DNA of 5,152 nt from Cyanobacteria bacterium UBA11370 (GTDB taxonomy: Bacteria; Cyanobacteriota; Cyanobacteriia; Cyanobacteriales; Coleofasciculaceae). Shown here in pieces: positions 1-5,152 of the stretch (its first letter is position 1; every line of letters begins with the position of its first letter). The translations under genes and the position numbers were made by a program. The notes under the pieces were generated by a model. The model had not been told where the DNA came from and searched no databases. It was given only the letters and a program-made list of their open reading frames with translations. Location: the NCBI GenBank assembly GCA_003486645.1, contig DNGI01000362.1, positions 1 to 5,152 on the forward strand, written 5' to 3'.

Positions 1-27
1 TAAAAACCAAGTCCGCCTGCGCGGACT
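1..27 (-). terminator. Candidate Rho-independent terminator for the antiporter gene
   Basis: Read on the minus strand, the first hairpin (7-bp GC-rich stem, 4-nt loop GCAG) is followed directly by TGGTTTTTA, a short imperfect T-tract. It lies about 110 nt past the antiporter stop codon, which is far but workable with no gene between. The hairpin may instead be only part of a dispersed repeat, and the T-tract is interrupted. Confidence 0.4.
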
Positions 28-52
28 CAATTGAGCCTGCGGAGGCAGGCTT
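11..52. repeat. Pair of GC-rich hairpins, probable interspersed palindromic repeat
   Basis: Two perfect 7-bp stems lie side by side: AGTCCGC/GCGGACT (10-16 with 21-27, loop CTGC) and AGCCTGC/GCAGGCT (34-40 with 45-51, loop GGAG). They are joined by the 10-bp palindrome CTCAATTGAG (26-35). The heptamer GCCTGCG occurs in both (15-21 and 35-41), so 15-20 can also pair with 45-50 in an alternative fold. The following text, TTTGTTTGTGTAGCGGCGAT (51-70), resembles from memory a dispersed repeat seen between genes in many filamentous cyanobacteria; this resemblance was not searched. The rest of 53-138 holds only small dyads (TGCAT/ATGCA at 96-109, CTGCC/GGCAG at 116-134) and no gene. Confidence 0.55.
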
Positions 53-138
53 TGTTTGTGTAGCGGCGATTTCCTTTTCAACAGGTATTTTTGCTTGCAT
101 TGGGATGCACCCTAACTGCCTTTCCCCATGGCAGAGTA

Positions 139-2376
139 TTAATGATCTAAAACTGCCAATTGAGTAACTTGTTCAACGCGATCGCGCTCTCCCGATAATA
201 GTAAGTAATCTGTTGGCTGTAATTCCCGAATTTCGTCCACTGAATTATAGAGTTTACCATGTCGGCGTACTGCCTGAATCACTACATTATATTGACGCTG
301 AATATCGATAGGTTTTATCCCGACCAGTGTTGAATCTGCGGCTAACGTGACCCAATGATTGTATCCTTTCCCAATCATGCAGCGACCCATGATCACGTCT
401 CGAAACGCTGTCAATTCTTCTCGTTCACCCACGACTAGCAAGCGATCGCCTGCTTTCAAAACGGTTCGTCCTTTGGGATAGTATAACGTCTCATCTTTCT
501 GTTGAATTGCCATCACCGTAACTCCGGTTAAATTCCGAATATTAGCAGCGGCTAGAGTCATACCATCTAAGGGAGAATTAGGTTCTAATTTTACCCAATT
601 GCTATTAAATTCGGATGCAGCATCACTTAAATCTTTCTGCATTAAATTCACAGTCCGTTCCGGTCGAACACTCAAGTAACGGTTTGTACGAATAGCATGA
701 ATTACCGATTGAATAATGGATTGATTTTCCCCTAACGTCGCTAGTAAATGTGAGCCAATTTCTAACGCCGCTTCAAATTCCGGCTGTACAACTTCCTGCG
801 CTCCTAATTGAGTCAGTACGTCAATTTCACTATTATGATGACAACGGGCAACAACATCCAGTTCTGGGGCAAATTCTAGAGCGCGTTTGAGTAATAATCG
901 AGTACTCGTTGGGTCAGGGAGAGCGATCGCTAGGGCTTTGGCTTTTTCCAAATGTGCTTTTTCTAACACCATTTCCGAATCGGCATCGCCAAAAACATAA
1001 GGAATTCTCTGAGATCTTAATCGTTGAATTGCCGCTTCACTATTCTCAATCACGAGAATTTCATACCCTTGATTTTGCAAAATTGTGACAATCACTTGCC
1101 CAACTCGTCCATAACCTGCTACTACCACATGGTCAGTAATGGTATCGGGAATTGAAAGGGCTTTAGTGTCCTGAAACTGACGCAGATACTTTGCCAATCC
1201 GGGTAAATTGACCAACTCATCTGCGATACGGGGAGAAAATTTTAACCAGATTGGGGTTAACACTAAGGTAATGGCGGTTGTGCCTAAAAGTAGCAGATAT
1301 TTGTCCTGATCCAGCAACCCTTCTTCTTTCCCAACTAAGGCTAACACAAAAGAAAATTCACCAATTTGATTTAAGCCAAAACTGGTAATGAAAGCGGTTT
1401 TAAACGAATACCCGAATCTCAAAACAATCGGCAATATTATCGCCGCTTTCCCTAACATCACCACCGTAACTAAACCTATAATTAAACTAAAGTTTTGAAT
1501 TAAAATTATAGGGTCGATCAACATCCCAATTGAAGCAAAAAATAAGCTAGCAAAGGTATCTCGTAAGGGCAGAATTTTTGCTAAAGCTTGGTCAGCATAA
1601 TCAATTTCAGAAATCATTAATCCCGCTACAAAGGCTCCCATTTCAATAGATAAGCCTAGTTGGTCGGTAACTAACGCAACCCCTAAACATAAAGCAATGA
1701 CTGTGAGGAGAAATAACTCACTACTTTCCGTTCGGGCGACACTTTTAATCAGTGGGGGAACCAACCATCGACCCACCGCAAACGCAGCAGCTACAAATAT
1801 CAGAACTTTCAGTAAAGCTGTTAATATCGTTCGACCGATATCTTCAGGTTCATTCAGTGCAGGTAGAATGGCTAACATTAACCCTAAAGCCAAGTCTTGA
1901 GCAATTAAAATTGCCAACATAGCTTGACCGTGAAGGGTATTAAGTTCTCCTCGTTCGGTTAACGATTTAAGTACTACAGCCGTAGAGGAAAGAGACAGAA
2001 TGGCTCCTAAAAATATGCCCTGCGTCAGTCCCTCAACCCAGCCAATTAGGGTAGCTAACAGCGCTACAAGAGCAATCGTTAGACCCATTTGCAGTAAACT
2101 GCCTTTGACGGCAATATCTTTAACCCGTTTAAATTCTGCGATGGAGAATTCAACACCTAATGCAAATAACAAAAAAGCAACGCCAATTTCTGCGAGGGGT
2201 TTAATTTGATTGACTTCACTTAAGAGTTTTAAGCCAAAAGGTCCGACGATTAAGCCGCTGGCTAAATAGCCTAAAAGAATGGGTTGACGTAGCTGTTTGG
2301 CAAGATATCCGCCAACAGCAGAAGACCCAAGCACAGTCATTAAATTGAGAATAAAATCATGTTCTGCTGCCGCCAT
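139..2376 (-). CDS. Kef-type CPA2 cation:proton antiporter with RCK-N and two RCK-C domains
   Basis: Inner-membrane antiporter of the monovalent cation:proton antiporter-2 family, expected to exchange K+ (or Na+) for H+ under control of a cytosolic nucleotide-binding domain. With the ATG at 2374-2376 it has 745 residues. Residues about 10-380 are hydrophobic (about 12 helices) and carry family motifs: SSTAVVLKSL (130-139), the ion-binding pair QD (160-161), MGAFVAGL (246-253), FFASIGMLIDP (279-289) and QIGEFSFVLA (337-346). An RCK-N/TrkA-N Rossmann domain follows (about 414-540), with GYGRVG (421-426), acidic Glu444 at the end of strand 2 and GDAD (463-466). Two RCK-C-like modules end the protein (about 592-665 and 675-741). 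A TTG at 2449-2451 would add 25 residues, but that stretch does not look like this family, whereas MAAAEHDF leads straight into helix 1. No strong Shine-Dalgarno is seen. The Q-D pair fits Kef-like K+/H+ exchange better than the D-D pair of NapA-type Na+ exchangers; the actual ion is inferred. The next gene upstream is 252 bp away, so co-transcription is doubtful. Confidence 0.93.
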   Translation of the reverse strand: MAAAEHDFILNLMTVLGSSAVGGYLAKQLRQPILLGYLASGLIVGPFGLKLLSEVNQIKPLAEIGVAFLLFALGVEFSIAEFKRVKDIAVKGSLLQMGLTIALVALLATLIGWVEGLTQGIFLGAILSLSSTAVVLKSLTERGELNTLHGQAMLAILIAQDLALGLMLAILPALNEPEDIGRTILTALLKVLIFVAAAFAVGRWLVPPLIKSVARTESSELFLLTVIALCLGVALVTDQLGLSIEMGAFVAGLMISEIDYADQALAKILPLRDTFASLFFASIGMLIDPIILIQNFSLIIGLVTVVMLGKAAIILPIVLRFGYSFKTAFITSFGLNQIGEFSFVLALVGKEEGLLDQDKYLLLLGTTAITLVLTPIWLKFSPRIADELVNLPGLAKYLRQFQDTKALSIPDTITDHVVVAGYGRVGQVIVTILQNQGYEILVIENSEAAIQRLRSQRIPYVFGDADSEMVLEKAHLEKAKALAIALPDPTSTRLLLKRALEFAPELDVVARCHHNSEIDVLTQLGAQEVVQPEFEAALEIGSHLLATLGENQSIIQSVIHAIRTNRYLSVRPERTVNLMQKDLSDAASEFNSNWVKLEPNSPLDGMTLAAANIRNLTGVTVMAIQQKDETLYYPKGRTVLKAGDRLLVVGEREELTAFRDVIMGRCMIGKGYNHWVTLAADSTLVGIKPIDIQRQYNVVIQAVRRHGKLYNSVDEIRELQPTDYLLLSGERDRVEQVTQLAVLDH
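178..185. other. HIP1 palindrome GCGATCGC, first of five in the window
   Basis: Exact GCGATCGC octamers occur at 178-185, 442-449, 923-930 (all in the antiporter gene), 3064-3071 (hydrolase gene) and 4711-4718 (cyclohydrolase gene). All five are inside coding sequence. This over-abundance is the standard signature of many cyanobacterial genomes and is the main reason for the taxonomic call; it says nothing specific about these genes. Confidence 0.9.
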
Positions 2377-2480
2377 AGTAAGTCTATTTAGAAGTAAGGA
2401 ATAATGAACGGGAAGGGAAAACAGAGGCTGAAGACCCCTTGACGCTTGCAAGAGGTTTACTGAGCAAATAGTTTAATGAA

Positions 2481-2522
2481 CAACCAACAACCAACAACCA
2501 ACAACCAACAACCAACAACCAA
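2481..2522. repeat. Heptanucleotide tandem repeat, six perfect CAACCAA units
   Basis: Six exact CAACCAA copies (TTGGTTG on the minus strand) are flanked by decayed copies: TAATGAA at 2474-2480 (5 of 7 match) and TAACTAA at 2523-2529. A 7-bp unit shifts the reading frame in every copy, so it is not coding. It fits the short tandemly repeated heptamer (STRR) class known between cyanobacterial genes. It lies about 105 bp upstream of the antiporter start and would be in the leader if transcription continued from the hydrolase gene. Copy number is likely to vary between strains. Confidence 0.88.
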
Positions 2523-2536
2523 TAACTAATCATGTA

Positions 2537-2618
2537 AGAAATTAGGAGCGACAGACGGAATCAAATAATTTGGGGTTAATTGTTGTCAACAGTATTTGAT
2601 TCTGAACTCCTAAATTCT
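2537..2618. repeat. 82-bp nested inverted repeat past the hydrolase stop
   Basis: Two pairs of arms are nested. The outer arms, 2537-2548 and 2607-2618, match at 11 of 12 positions. The inner arms, 2556-2567 and 2593-2604, match at 11 of 12; the odd pair is G/T, a wobble in plus-strand RNA and a C/A mismatch in minus-strand RNA. They are separated by an asymmetric internal loop (7 and 2 nt) and capped by a 25-nt loop that holds the dyad TGTTGTCAACA (2581-2591). On the minus strand it begins 10 nt after the hydrolase stop, so it probably shapes or protects the 3' end of that mRNA. There is only a weak T-rich stretch (AATTTCTT) and no proper T-tract, so it is not called a terminator. It could also be a decayed miniature mobile element. 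Confidence 0.6.
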
Positions 2619-2628
2619 GAGGTTTAAT

Positions 2629-3420
2629 CTACTGAAATATTTCAGCAAAAAACCGATTCATCGCTGCCCAAGAACGTTGATCCGCTTCGGCATTATAGGC
2701 GACACCAGTTGAGGGATTATTGCCAGCATTAGGATCAGTGAAACTATGGACGGCTTCACCATACATAATTAATTGCCAGTCCACATCAGCGTAACTCATT
2801 TCTCTTTTAAATGCGGCGACTTGTTCATCGGGAACATAGGGATCGTCTGCACCGTGCAAGACTAGCACTCTACCTTTAATCTTTTGAGCATCATTAGGAT
2901 TGGGTGTATCAAGGTTGCCGTGAAAGCTAACAACCCCAGCGACGGGCGCACCACTTCGGGCTAATTCTAAGACGGTTCCACCTCCGAAACAATATCCAAT
3001 TGCAGCGACTTTTTTTGCTTCTGTTAGAGGATATTGTTGTAAGACTTGTAATCCCGCATTGACGCGATCGCGCATTAATTGTCGATTAGACCGATAAATA
3101 GTAGCTTGTGCCCCAGCTTCTTCGTTAGTTTGGGGTCGAATCCCTTTCCCATAAATATCAGCGGCAAAGGCAACATAACCGAGTTCGGCGAGTTGTTTGG
3201 CGCGTTCTTTTTCGTAATTTCCTAAGCCTTTCCAAGCGTGAACGACTAAAACACCAGGGCGTTTGCCTTCAATTTCATCATCATAAGCGAGATAACCTTC
3301 AAGGATGGTATCGCCTTGTTGGTATTCAATGATTTGGGTGCGAATTTCAGCGTGGGTAGGGATGGAACTGATTAGGGTGAAAAGGGGGGTGAACAGAAGC
3401 GAGAGGAGTAGGTGTTTCAT
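2629..3420 (-). CDS. Exported dienelactone hydrolase family protein
   Basis: Alpha/beta-hydrolase of the dienelactone hydrolase (DLH) family, 263 residues from the ATG at 3418-3420. Residues 1-24 form a Sec signal peptide: MK, a leucine-rich core, then THA before Glu25. The mature enzyme should therefore act in the periplasm or outside the cell. The DLH domain spans about 30-260. The nucleophile elbow GYCFGG gives Cys144; Asp193 in GADDPYVP and His225 in AVHSF complete the triad. Spacings of 49 and 32 residues nearly equal those of Pseudomonas DLH (Cys123, Asp171, His202). Hydrolysis of an ester or lactone is expected, but the substrate cannot be read from the sequence. The position equivalent to Glu36 of Pseudomonas DLH is Ala62 (HAWKGLG, by eye). 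A TTG at 3433-3435 would add five residues (MITKD) and is less likely, because the ATG gives a standard signal peptide. Neither start has a good Shine-Dalgarno. The gene is divergent from the cyclohydrolase gene and no functional link between them is evident. Confidence 0.9.
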   Translation of the reverse strand: MKHLLLSLLFTPLFTLISSIPTHAEIRTQIIEYQQGDTILEGYLAYDDEIEGKRPGVLVVHAWKGLGNYEKERAKQLAELGYVAFAADIYGKGIRPQTNEEAGAQATIYRSNRQLMRDRVNAGLQVLQQYPLTEAKKVAAIGYCFGGGTVLELARSGAPVAGVVSFHGNLDTPNPNDAQKIKGRVLVLHGADDPYVPDEQVAAFKREMSYADVDWQLIMYGEAVHSFTDPNAGNNPSTGVAYNAEADQRSWAAMNRFFAEIFQ

Positions 3421-3454
3421 GTCTTTGGTTATCAATTATTTGTTAGGGTAAGCT

Positions 3455-3460
3455 ATTTTA
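3455..3460 (-). promoter_or_regulatory. Weak -10 candidate for the hydrolase gene
   Basis: On the minus strand TAAAAT lies 34 nt before the chosen ATG, a suitable distance for a -10 element. No convincing -35 hexamer is found 16-19 nt further upstream. The region is AT-rich, so a match like this can arise by chance. Confidence 0.25.
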
Positions 3461-3533
3461 TGATGTTAGATTGTTTACTCATTTAAAGTCTTGCGGGCAA
3501 ATCCTCATGATTGTGGCATTTAATTTTCTCCCT

Positions 3534-3561
3534 CCCCACTCCCCACTCCCCACTCCCCACT
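3534..3561. repeat. Heptanucleotide tandem repeat, four perfect CCCCACT units
   Basis: Four exact CCCCACT copies, preceded by the related CTCCCTC. This is a second STRR-type heptamer, different in sequence from the CAACCAA array at 2481-2522; the two arrays flank the hydrolase gene. It lies between the two divergent starts, about 115 bp from the hydrolase ATG and 210 bp from the cyclohydrolase ATG, upstream of both candidate promoters. It is pyrimidine-rich on the plus strand. Confidence 0.85.
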
Positions 3562-3698
3562 GATCGGCGAAGCATTAAGAAATTAGACAATTGGCTCCTT
3601 GAGTAAGGCATTCTGTTCCATTACATTATATTTAGACACAATAGTTAACAAATTCCGGCACATTGCGCTGCCAGATACATCCATAGTTCAGTTCTGAT

Positions 3699-3707
3699 TG
3701 CTATGAT
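3699..3707 (+). promoter_or_regulatory. Extended -10 promoter candidate for the cyclohydrolase gene
   Basis: TGCTATGAT is an extended -10 (TGN before TATGAT, five of six matches to TATAAT). No good -35 stands at the usual distance, which is tolerable for extended -10 promoters. Start of transcription would be near 3713-3715, giving a leader of about 57 nt that includes the two hairpins and the RBS. Confidence 0.45.
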
Positions 3708-3725
3708 CGGAGCTTGCTTTAATTT

Positions 3726-3749
3726 ACCGATATCCTCGGTTATTCGAGG
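3726..3749 (+). promoter_or_regulatory. Two mutually exclusive leader hairpins
   Basis: ACCGA (3726-3730) can pair with TCGGT (3736-3740), and CCTCG (3734-3738) can pair with CGAGG (3745-3749). The stems share 3736-3738, so only one can form at a time. The second ends 11 nt before the RBS. Each stem is only 5 bp, so switching is speculative; this could be chance dyad symmetry. Confidence 0.3.
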
Positions 3750-3760
3750 TGCATTCTACT

Positions 3761-3765
3761 AGGAG
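3761..3765 (+). promoter_or_regulatory. Ribosome binding site of the cyclohydrolase gene
   Basis: AGGAG sits 5 nt before the ATG at 3771. It is the only strong Shine-Dalgarno next to a start in this window and fixes that start. Confidence 0.8.
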
Positions 3766-3770
3766 CGTTC

Positions 3771-5036
3771 ATGCAACCATTAAACACTGTATCCAAATCC
3801 AAACATATTGTATTAACCTCCCATCCTGGTCGTTCCGGGGAGCAACCCCCACGTATCCAGTGGGGCAAAAGCGATCCTCGCCAACGCGGACCCATTGTTG
3901 GTACAGTAACGAATCCAGCACACCGTAACGTTATTGGTACTCACTCTGGCTCTTATTCAGTTTATCGGGCTTTGGCGGTGGCGAGTGGAGCGCTTCATCC
4001 CAATCACCGCGCCGATTTGACAAACACTGCTCCCATTGTGGCGATCGGTTCTCATCCTAGTTGGGCTGATCCCAATCAAATTGTATCCCTTGATCCCTTT
4101 GGCGCAATGGTGGGTGAAGTGTATGCCGATTTGTACGAGCAGGGATACGATATCCGTCCTACAATAGCCATCACCAAAGCTCATGTCAATATGCCAGAAA
4201 TCCAGGAAGCTTTGGCGAAAGGGCGCTTATCGGTTGACGGTAAAATTGTTAAAAAAGGCGGTAGTTTAGTTGTCACAAAAGTAGCCATTGATCCGGTATG
4301 GTATCTACCCGGAATTGCCCACCGACTCAATGTTAGCGAAAGCGAATTGCGTCGCGCCCTCTTTCAGCAAACGGGAGGAATGTTCCCGGAATTAGTTACT
4401 CGCCCTGATTTACACGTATTTTTACCCCCGATTGGCGGTACTACGGTTTATTTACTTGGGGATGTCGAGGCCATTACCGATCCGAACCGACTACTAACCG
4501 TGCGAGTTCATGACGAATGCAACGGTTCCGATGTATTTGGTTCCGATATTTGCACCTGCCGTCCTTACTTAGTACACGGTTTAGAGGTTTGTGTCCAGAC
4601 AGCACAAGAGGGAGGTGCGGGTATTTTAGTGTACTGTCGCAAAGAAGGTCGAGCTTTAGGTGAAGTGACAAAGTTCTTAGTGTACAATGCCCGCAAACGA
4701 CAAGAAGGAGGCGATCGCGCTGATTCCTATTTCAACCGTACCGAATGTGTTGCTGGTGTACCCGATATGCGCTTCCAAGAACTAATGCCAGACGTGTTGC
4801 AGTGGTTAGGAATTACGCGAATTGACCGATTTGTGTCCATGAGCGACATGAAATACAATGCGATTGTTAATTCTGGCATCGAAATTGTCAAGCGCATTCC
4901 CATTCCGGAAGAGTTAATTCCTGCTGATGCGATGGTAGAAATTGCCGCTAAACAAGCTGCTGGTTACTATACGGAAAAAACCGTACCCGATTCTGTCACA
5001 TTAGCAACAATTAAAGGACGAGGTTTGACAGATTAG
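3771..5036 (+). CDS. Urc1-type GTP cyclohydrolase II family protein
   Basis: Homologue of GTP cyclohydrolase II, 421 residues, soluble, in two parts: an N-terminal domain (about 30-215, GTP_CH_N type) and the cyclohydrolase II fold (about 216-395). Compared by eye with E. coli RibA, the zinc ligands are intact (C-x10-C-x-C: Cys250, Cys261, Cys263, after RVHDE), as are Tyr305 (RibA Tyr105), Asp332 and Arg334 (Asp126, Arg128) and Lys361 (Lys154). RibA's RQEGR is RKEGR (290-294), and its TNNP loop is replaced by SMSD (356-359). The N-terminal part is not a DHBP synthase, so this is not the usual bifunctional riboflavin enzyme. Proteins of this architecture are called Urc1 after the uracil catabolism pathway of the yeast Lachancea kluyveri; bacterial relatives often lie beside Urc4 (DUF1688) and uracil phosphoribosyltransferase. 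A role in uracil/uridine nucleotide breakdown is therefore inferred, and some riboflavin-type activity is not excluded. AGGAG 5 nt upstream supports the start. The gene is alone on the plus strand here; any partners would be right of the window. Confidence 0.88.
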   Translation: MQPLNTVSKSKHIVLTSHPGRSGEQPPRIQWGKSDPRQRGPIVGTVTNPAHRNVIGTHSGSYSVYRALAVASGALHPNHRADLTNTAPIVAIGSHPSWADPNQIVSLDPFGAMVGEVYADLYEQGYDIRPTIAITKAHVNMPEIQEALAKGRLSVDGKIVKKGGSLVVTKVAIDPVWYLPGIAHRLNVSESELRRALFQQTGGMFPELVTRPDLHVFLPPIGGTTVYLLGDVEAITDPNRLLTVRVHDECNGSDVFGSDICTCRPYLVHGLEVCVQTAQEGGAGILVYCRKEGRALGEVTKFLVYNARKRQEGGDRADSYFNRTECVAGVPDMRFQELMPDVLQWLGITRIDRFVSMSDMKYNAIVNSGIEIVKRIPIPEELIPADAMVEIAAKQAAGYYTEKTVPDSVTLATIKGRGLTD

Positions 5037-5056
5037 TTGAGTTATTTGTTACTCCC

Positions 5057-5104
5057 CGTGGCAGCGGATTTGATAGCGGACGTGGCAACGGATTTGATAG
5101 CGGA
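5057..5104 (+). repeat. 24-bp tandem duplication with 12-bp inner period
   Basis: Two 24-bp copies (5057-5080 and 5081-5104) differ at one base (G5064 versus A5088). Inside, an AGCGGA-like hexamer starts at 5063, 5075, 5087, 5099 and then 5108, so the spacing is 12, 12, 12 and 9. It starts 20 bp after the cyclohydrolase stop. In the cyclohydrolase's own frame, after the TAG, it stays open to the window end and would read VAADLIADVATDLIADVADG. No start codon with an RBS precedes it, so it is treated as non-coding. Confidence 0.8.
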
Positions 5105-5152
5105 TGTAGCGGATGGGGGGCTGGTTTTTACCAATAACTCATCCGTTACATC
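5103..5152 (+). repeat. Inverted repeat at the right edge, possible transcript-end hairpin
   Basis: Arms 5103-5115 and 5140-5152 pair over 13 bp with one G/T wobble. The 24-nt loop holds a smaller dyad, TGGT/ACCA (5122-5125 with 5130-5133). The stem lies about 66 nt past the cyclohydrolase stop and could end or stabilise that mRNA. Whether it is longer, or followed by a T-tract, cannot be seen because the window ends inside it. The left arm reuses the GCGGAT unit of the tandem repeat. Confidence 0.5.

Larger units (their letters stand above)
3421..3770. other. 350-bp divergent intergenic region
   Basis: This gap separates the starts of the hydrolase (minus) and cyclohydrolase (plus) genes and must hold both promoters. 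It contains the CCCCACT heptamer array, an extended -10 candidate, two overlapping small hairpins and an RBS. Between 3562 and 3698 I see only AT-rich sequence, including TTGAGT (3599-3604) with TACATT (3622-3627) 17 nt further on, a poor but possible distal promoter. No ORF, tRNA or NtcA-type GTA-N8-TAC site was found. Confidence 0.7.

Noticed and set aside
1697..2209. Two small plus-strand ORFs of 67 and 69 codons (1697-1900 and 2000-2209)
   Set aside because: Both lie antisense inside the well-supported antiporter gene, have no RBS and show no recognisable domain.
2377..2451. N-terminal extension of the antiporter from a TTG at 2449-2451
   Set aside because: The extra 25 residues do not resemble the family, and the ATG at 2374-2376 gives the usual start of this protein type.
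2481..2522. CRISPR array
   Set aside because: The units are contiguous 7-mers with no spacers; this is a simple tandem repeat. The same applies to 3534-3561.
3421..3435. Five-residue extension of the hydrolase from a TTG at 3433-3435
   Set aside because: The ATG at 3418-3420 gives a standard signal peptide; the TTG has no RBS.
3957..4671. Two small minus-strand ORFs of 75 and 65 codons (3957-4184 and 4474-4671)
   Set aside because: They lie antisense inside the cyclohydrolase gene, whose zinc and catalytic motifs show which strand is coding.
3771..5036. Bifunctional RibBA of riboflavin synthesis
   Set aside because: The N-terminal half shows no DHBP synthase motifs, and the RibA TNNP and RQEGR motifs are altered.
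5058..5152. Start of a new gene at the GTG at 5058
   Set aside because: No RBS precedes it, the sequence is a tandem repeat, and it does not resemble the beginning of any family I know, including the Urc4 protein expected nearby.

Overview
The window looks like a piece of cyanobacterial chromosome, probably from a filamentous lineage. Five copies of the octamer GCGATCGC (the HIP1 motif of cyanobacteria) lie in about 5.15 kb, against roughly 0.08 expected by chance. Two heptanucleotide tandem repeats of the type common between cyanobacterial genes are present, and all three proteins have a cyanobacterial look. There are no RNA genes, transposases or CRISPR arrays.

Layout from left to right. 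Positions 1-138 are intergenic and hold two GC-rich hairpins that look like an interspersed palindromic repeat and may end leftward transcription. Positions 139-2376 (minus) encode a Kef-type CPA2 monovalent cation:proton antiporter with an RCK nucleotide-binding domain and two RCK-C domains. Positions 2377-2628 are intergenic, with six copies of a CAACCAA heptamer and a nested inverted repeat just past the stop of the next gene. Positions 2629-3420 (minus) encode an exported dienelactone-hydrolase-family enzyme with a complete Cys-Asp-His triad. Positions 3421-3770 are a divergent promoter region with four CCCCACT heptamers, an extended -10 candidate, two competing small hairpins and a clear ribosome binding site. 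Positions 3771-5036 (plus) encode a GTP cyclohydrolase II paralogue of the Urc1 type, with an extra N-terminal domain. Positions 5037-5152 hold a 24-bp tandem duplication with a 12-bp inner period, and a long inverted repeat cut by the window edge.

The three genes do not form an obvious pathway. The two minus-strand genes are 252 bp apart with repeats between them, so they are probably separate units. The Urc1-like gene is divergent from them and has its own promoter and RBS. In other genomes its relatives sit next to Urc4 (DUF1688) and uracil phosphoribosyltransferase genes, so the sequence to the right of the window is the informative place to look. The most interesting points are the altered GTP-site loop in an otherwise intact cyclohydrolase II active site, the missing switch glutamate in the exported hydrolase, and the small repeats and hairpins around these genes.
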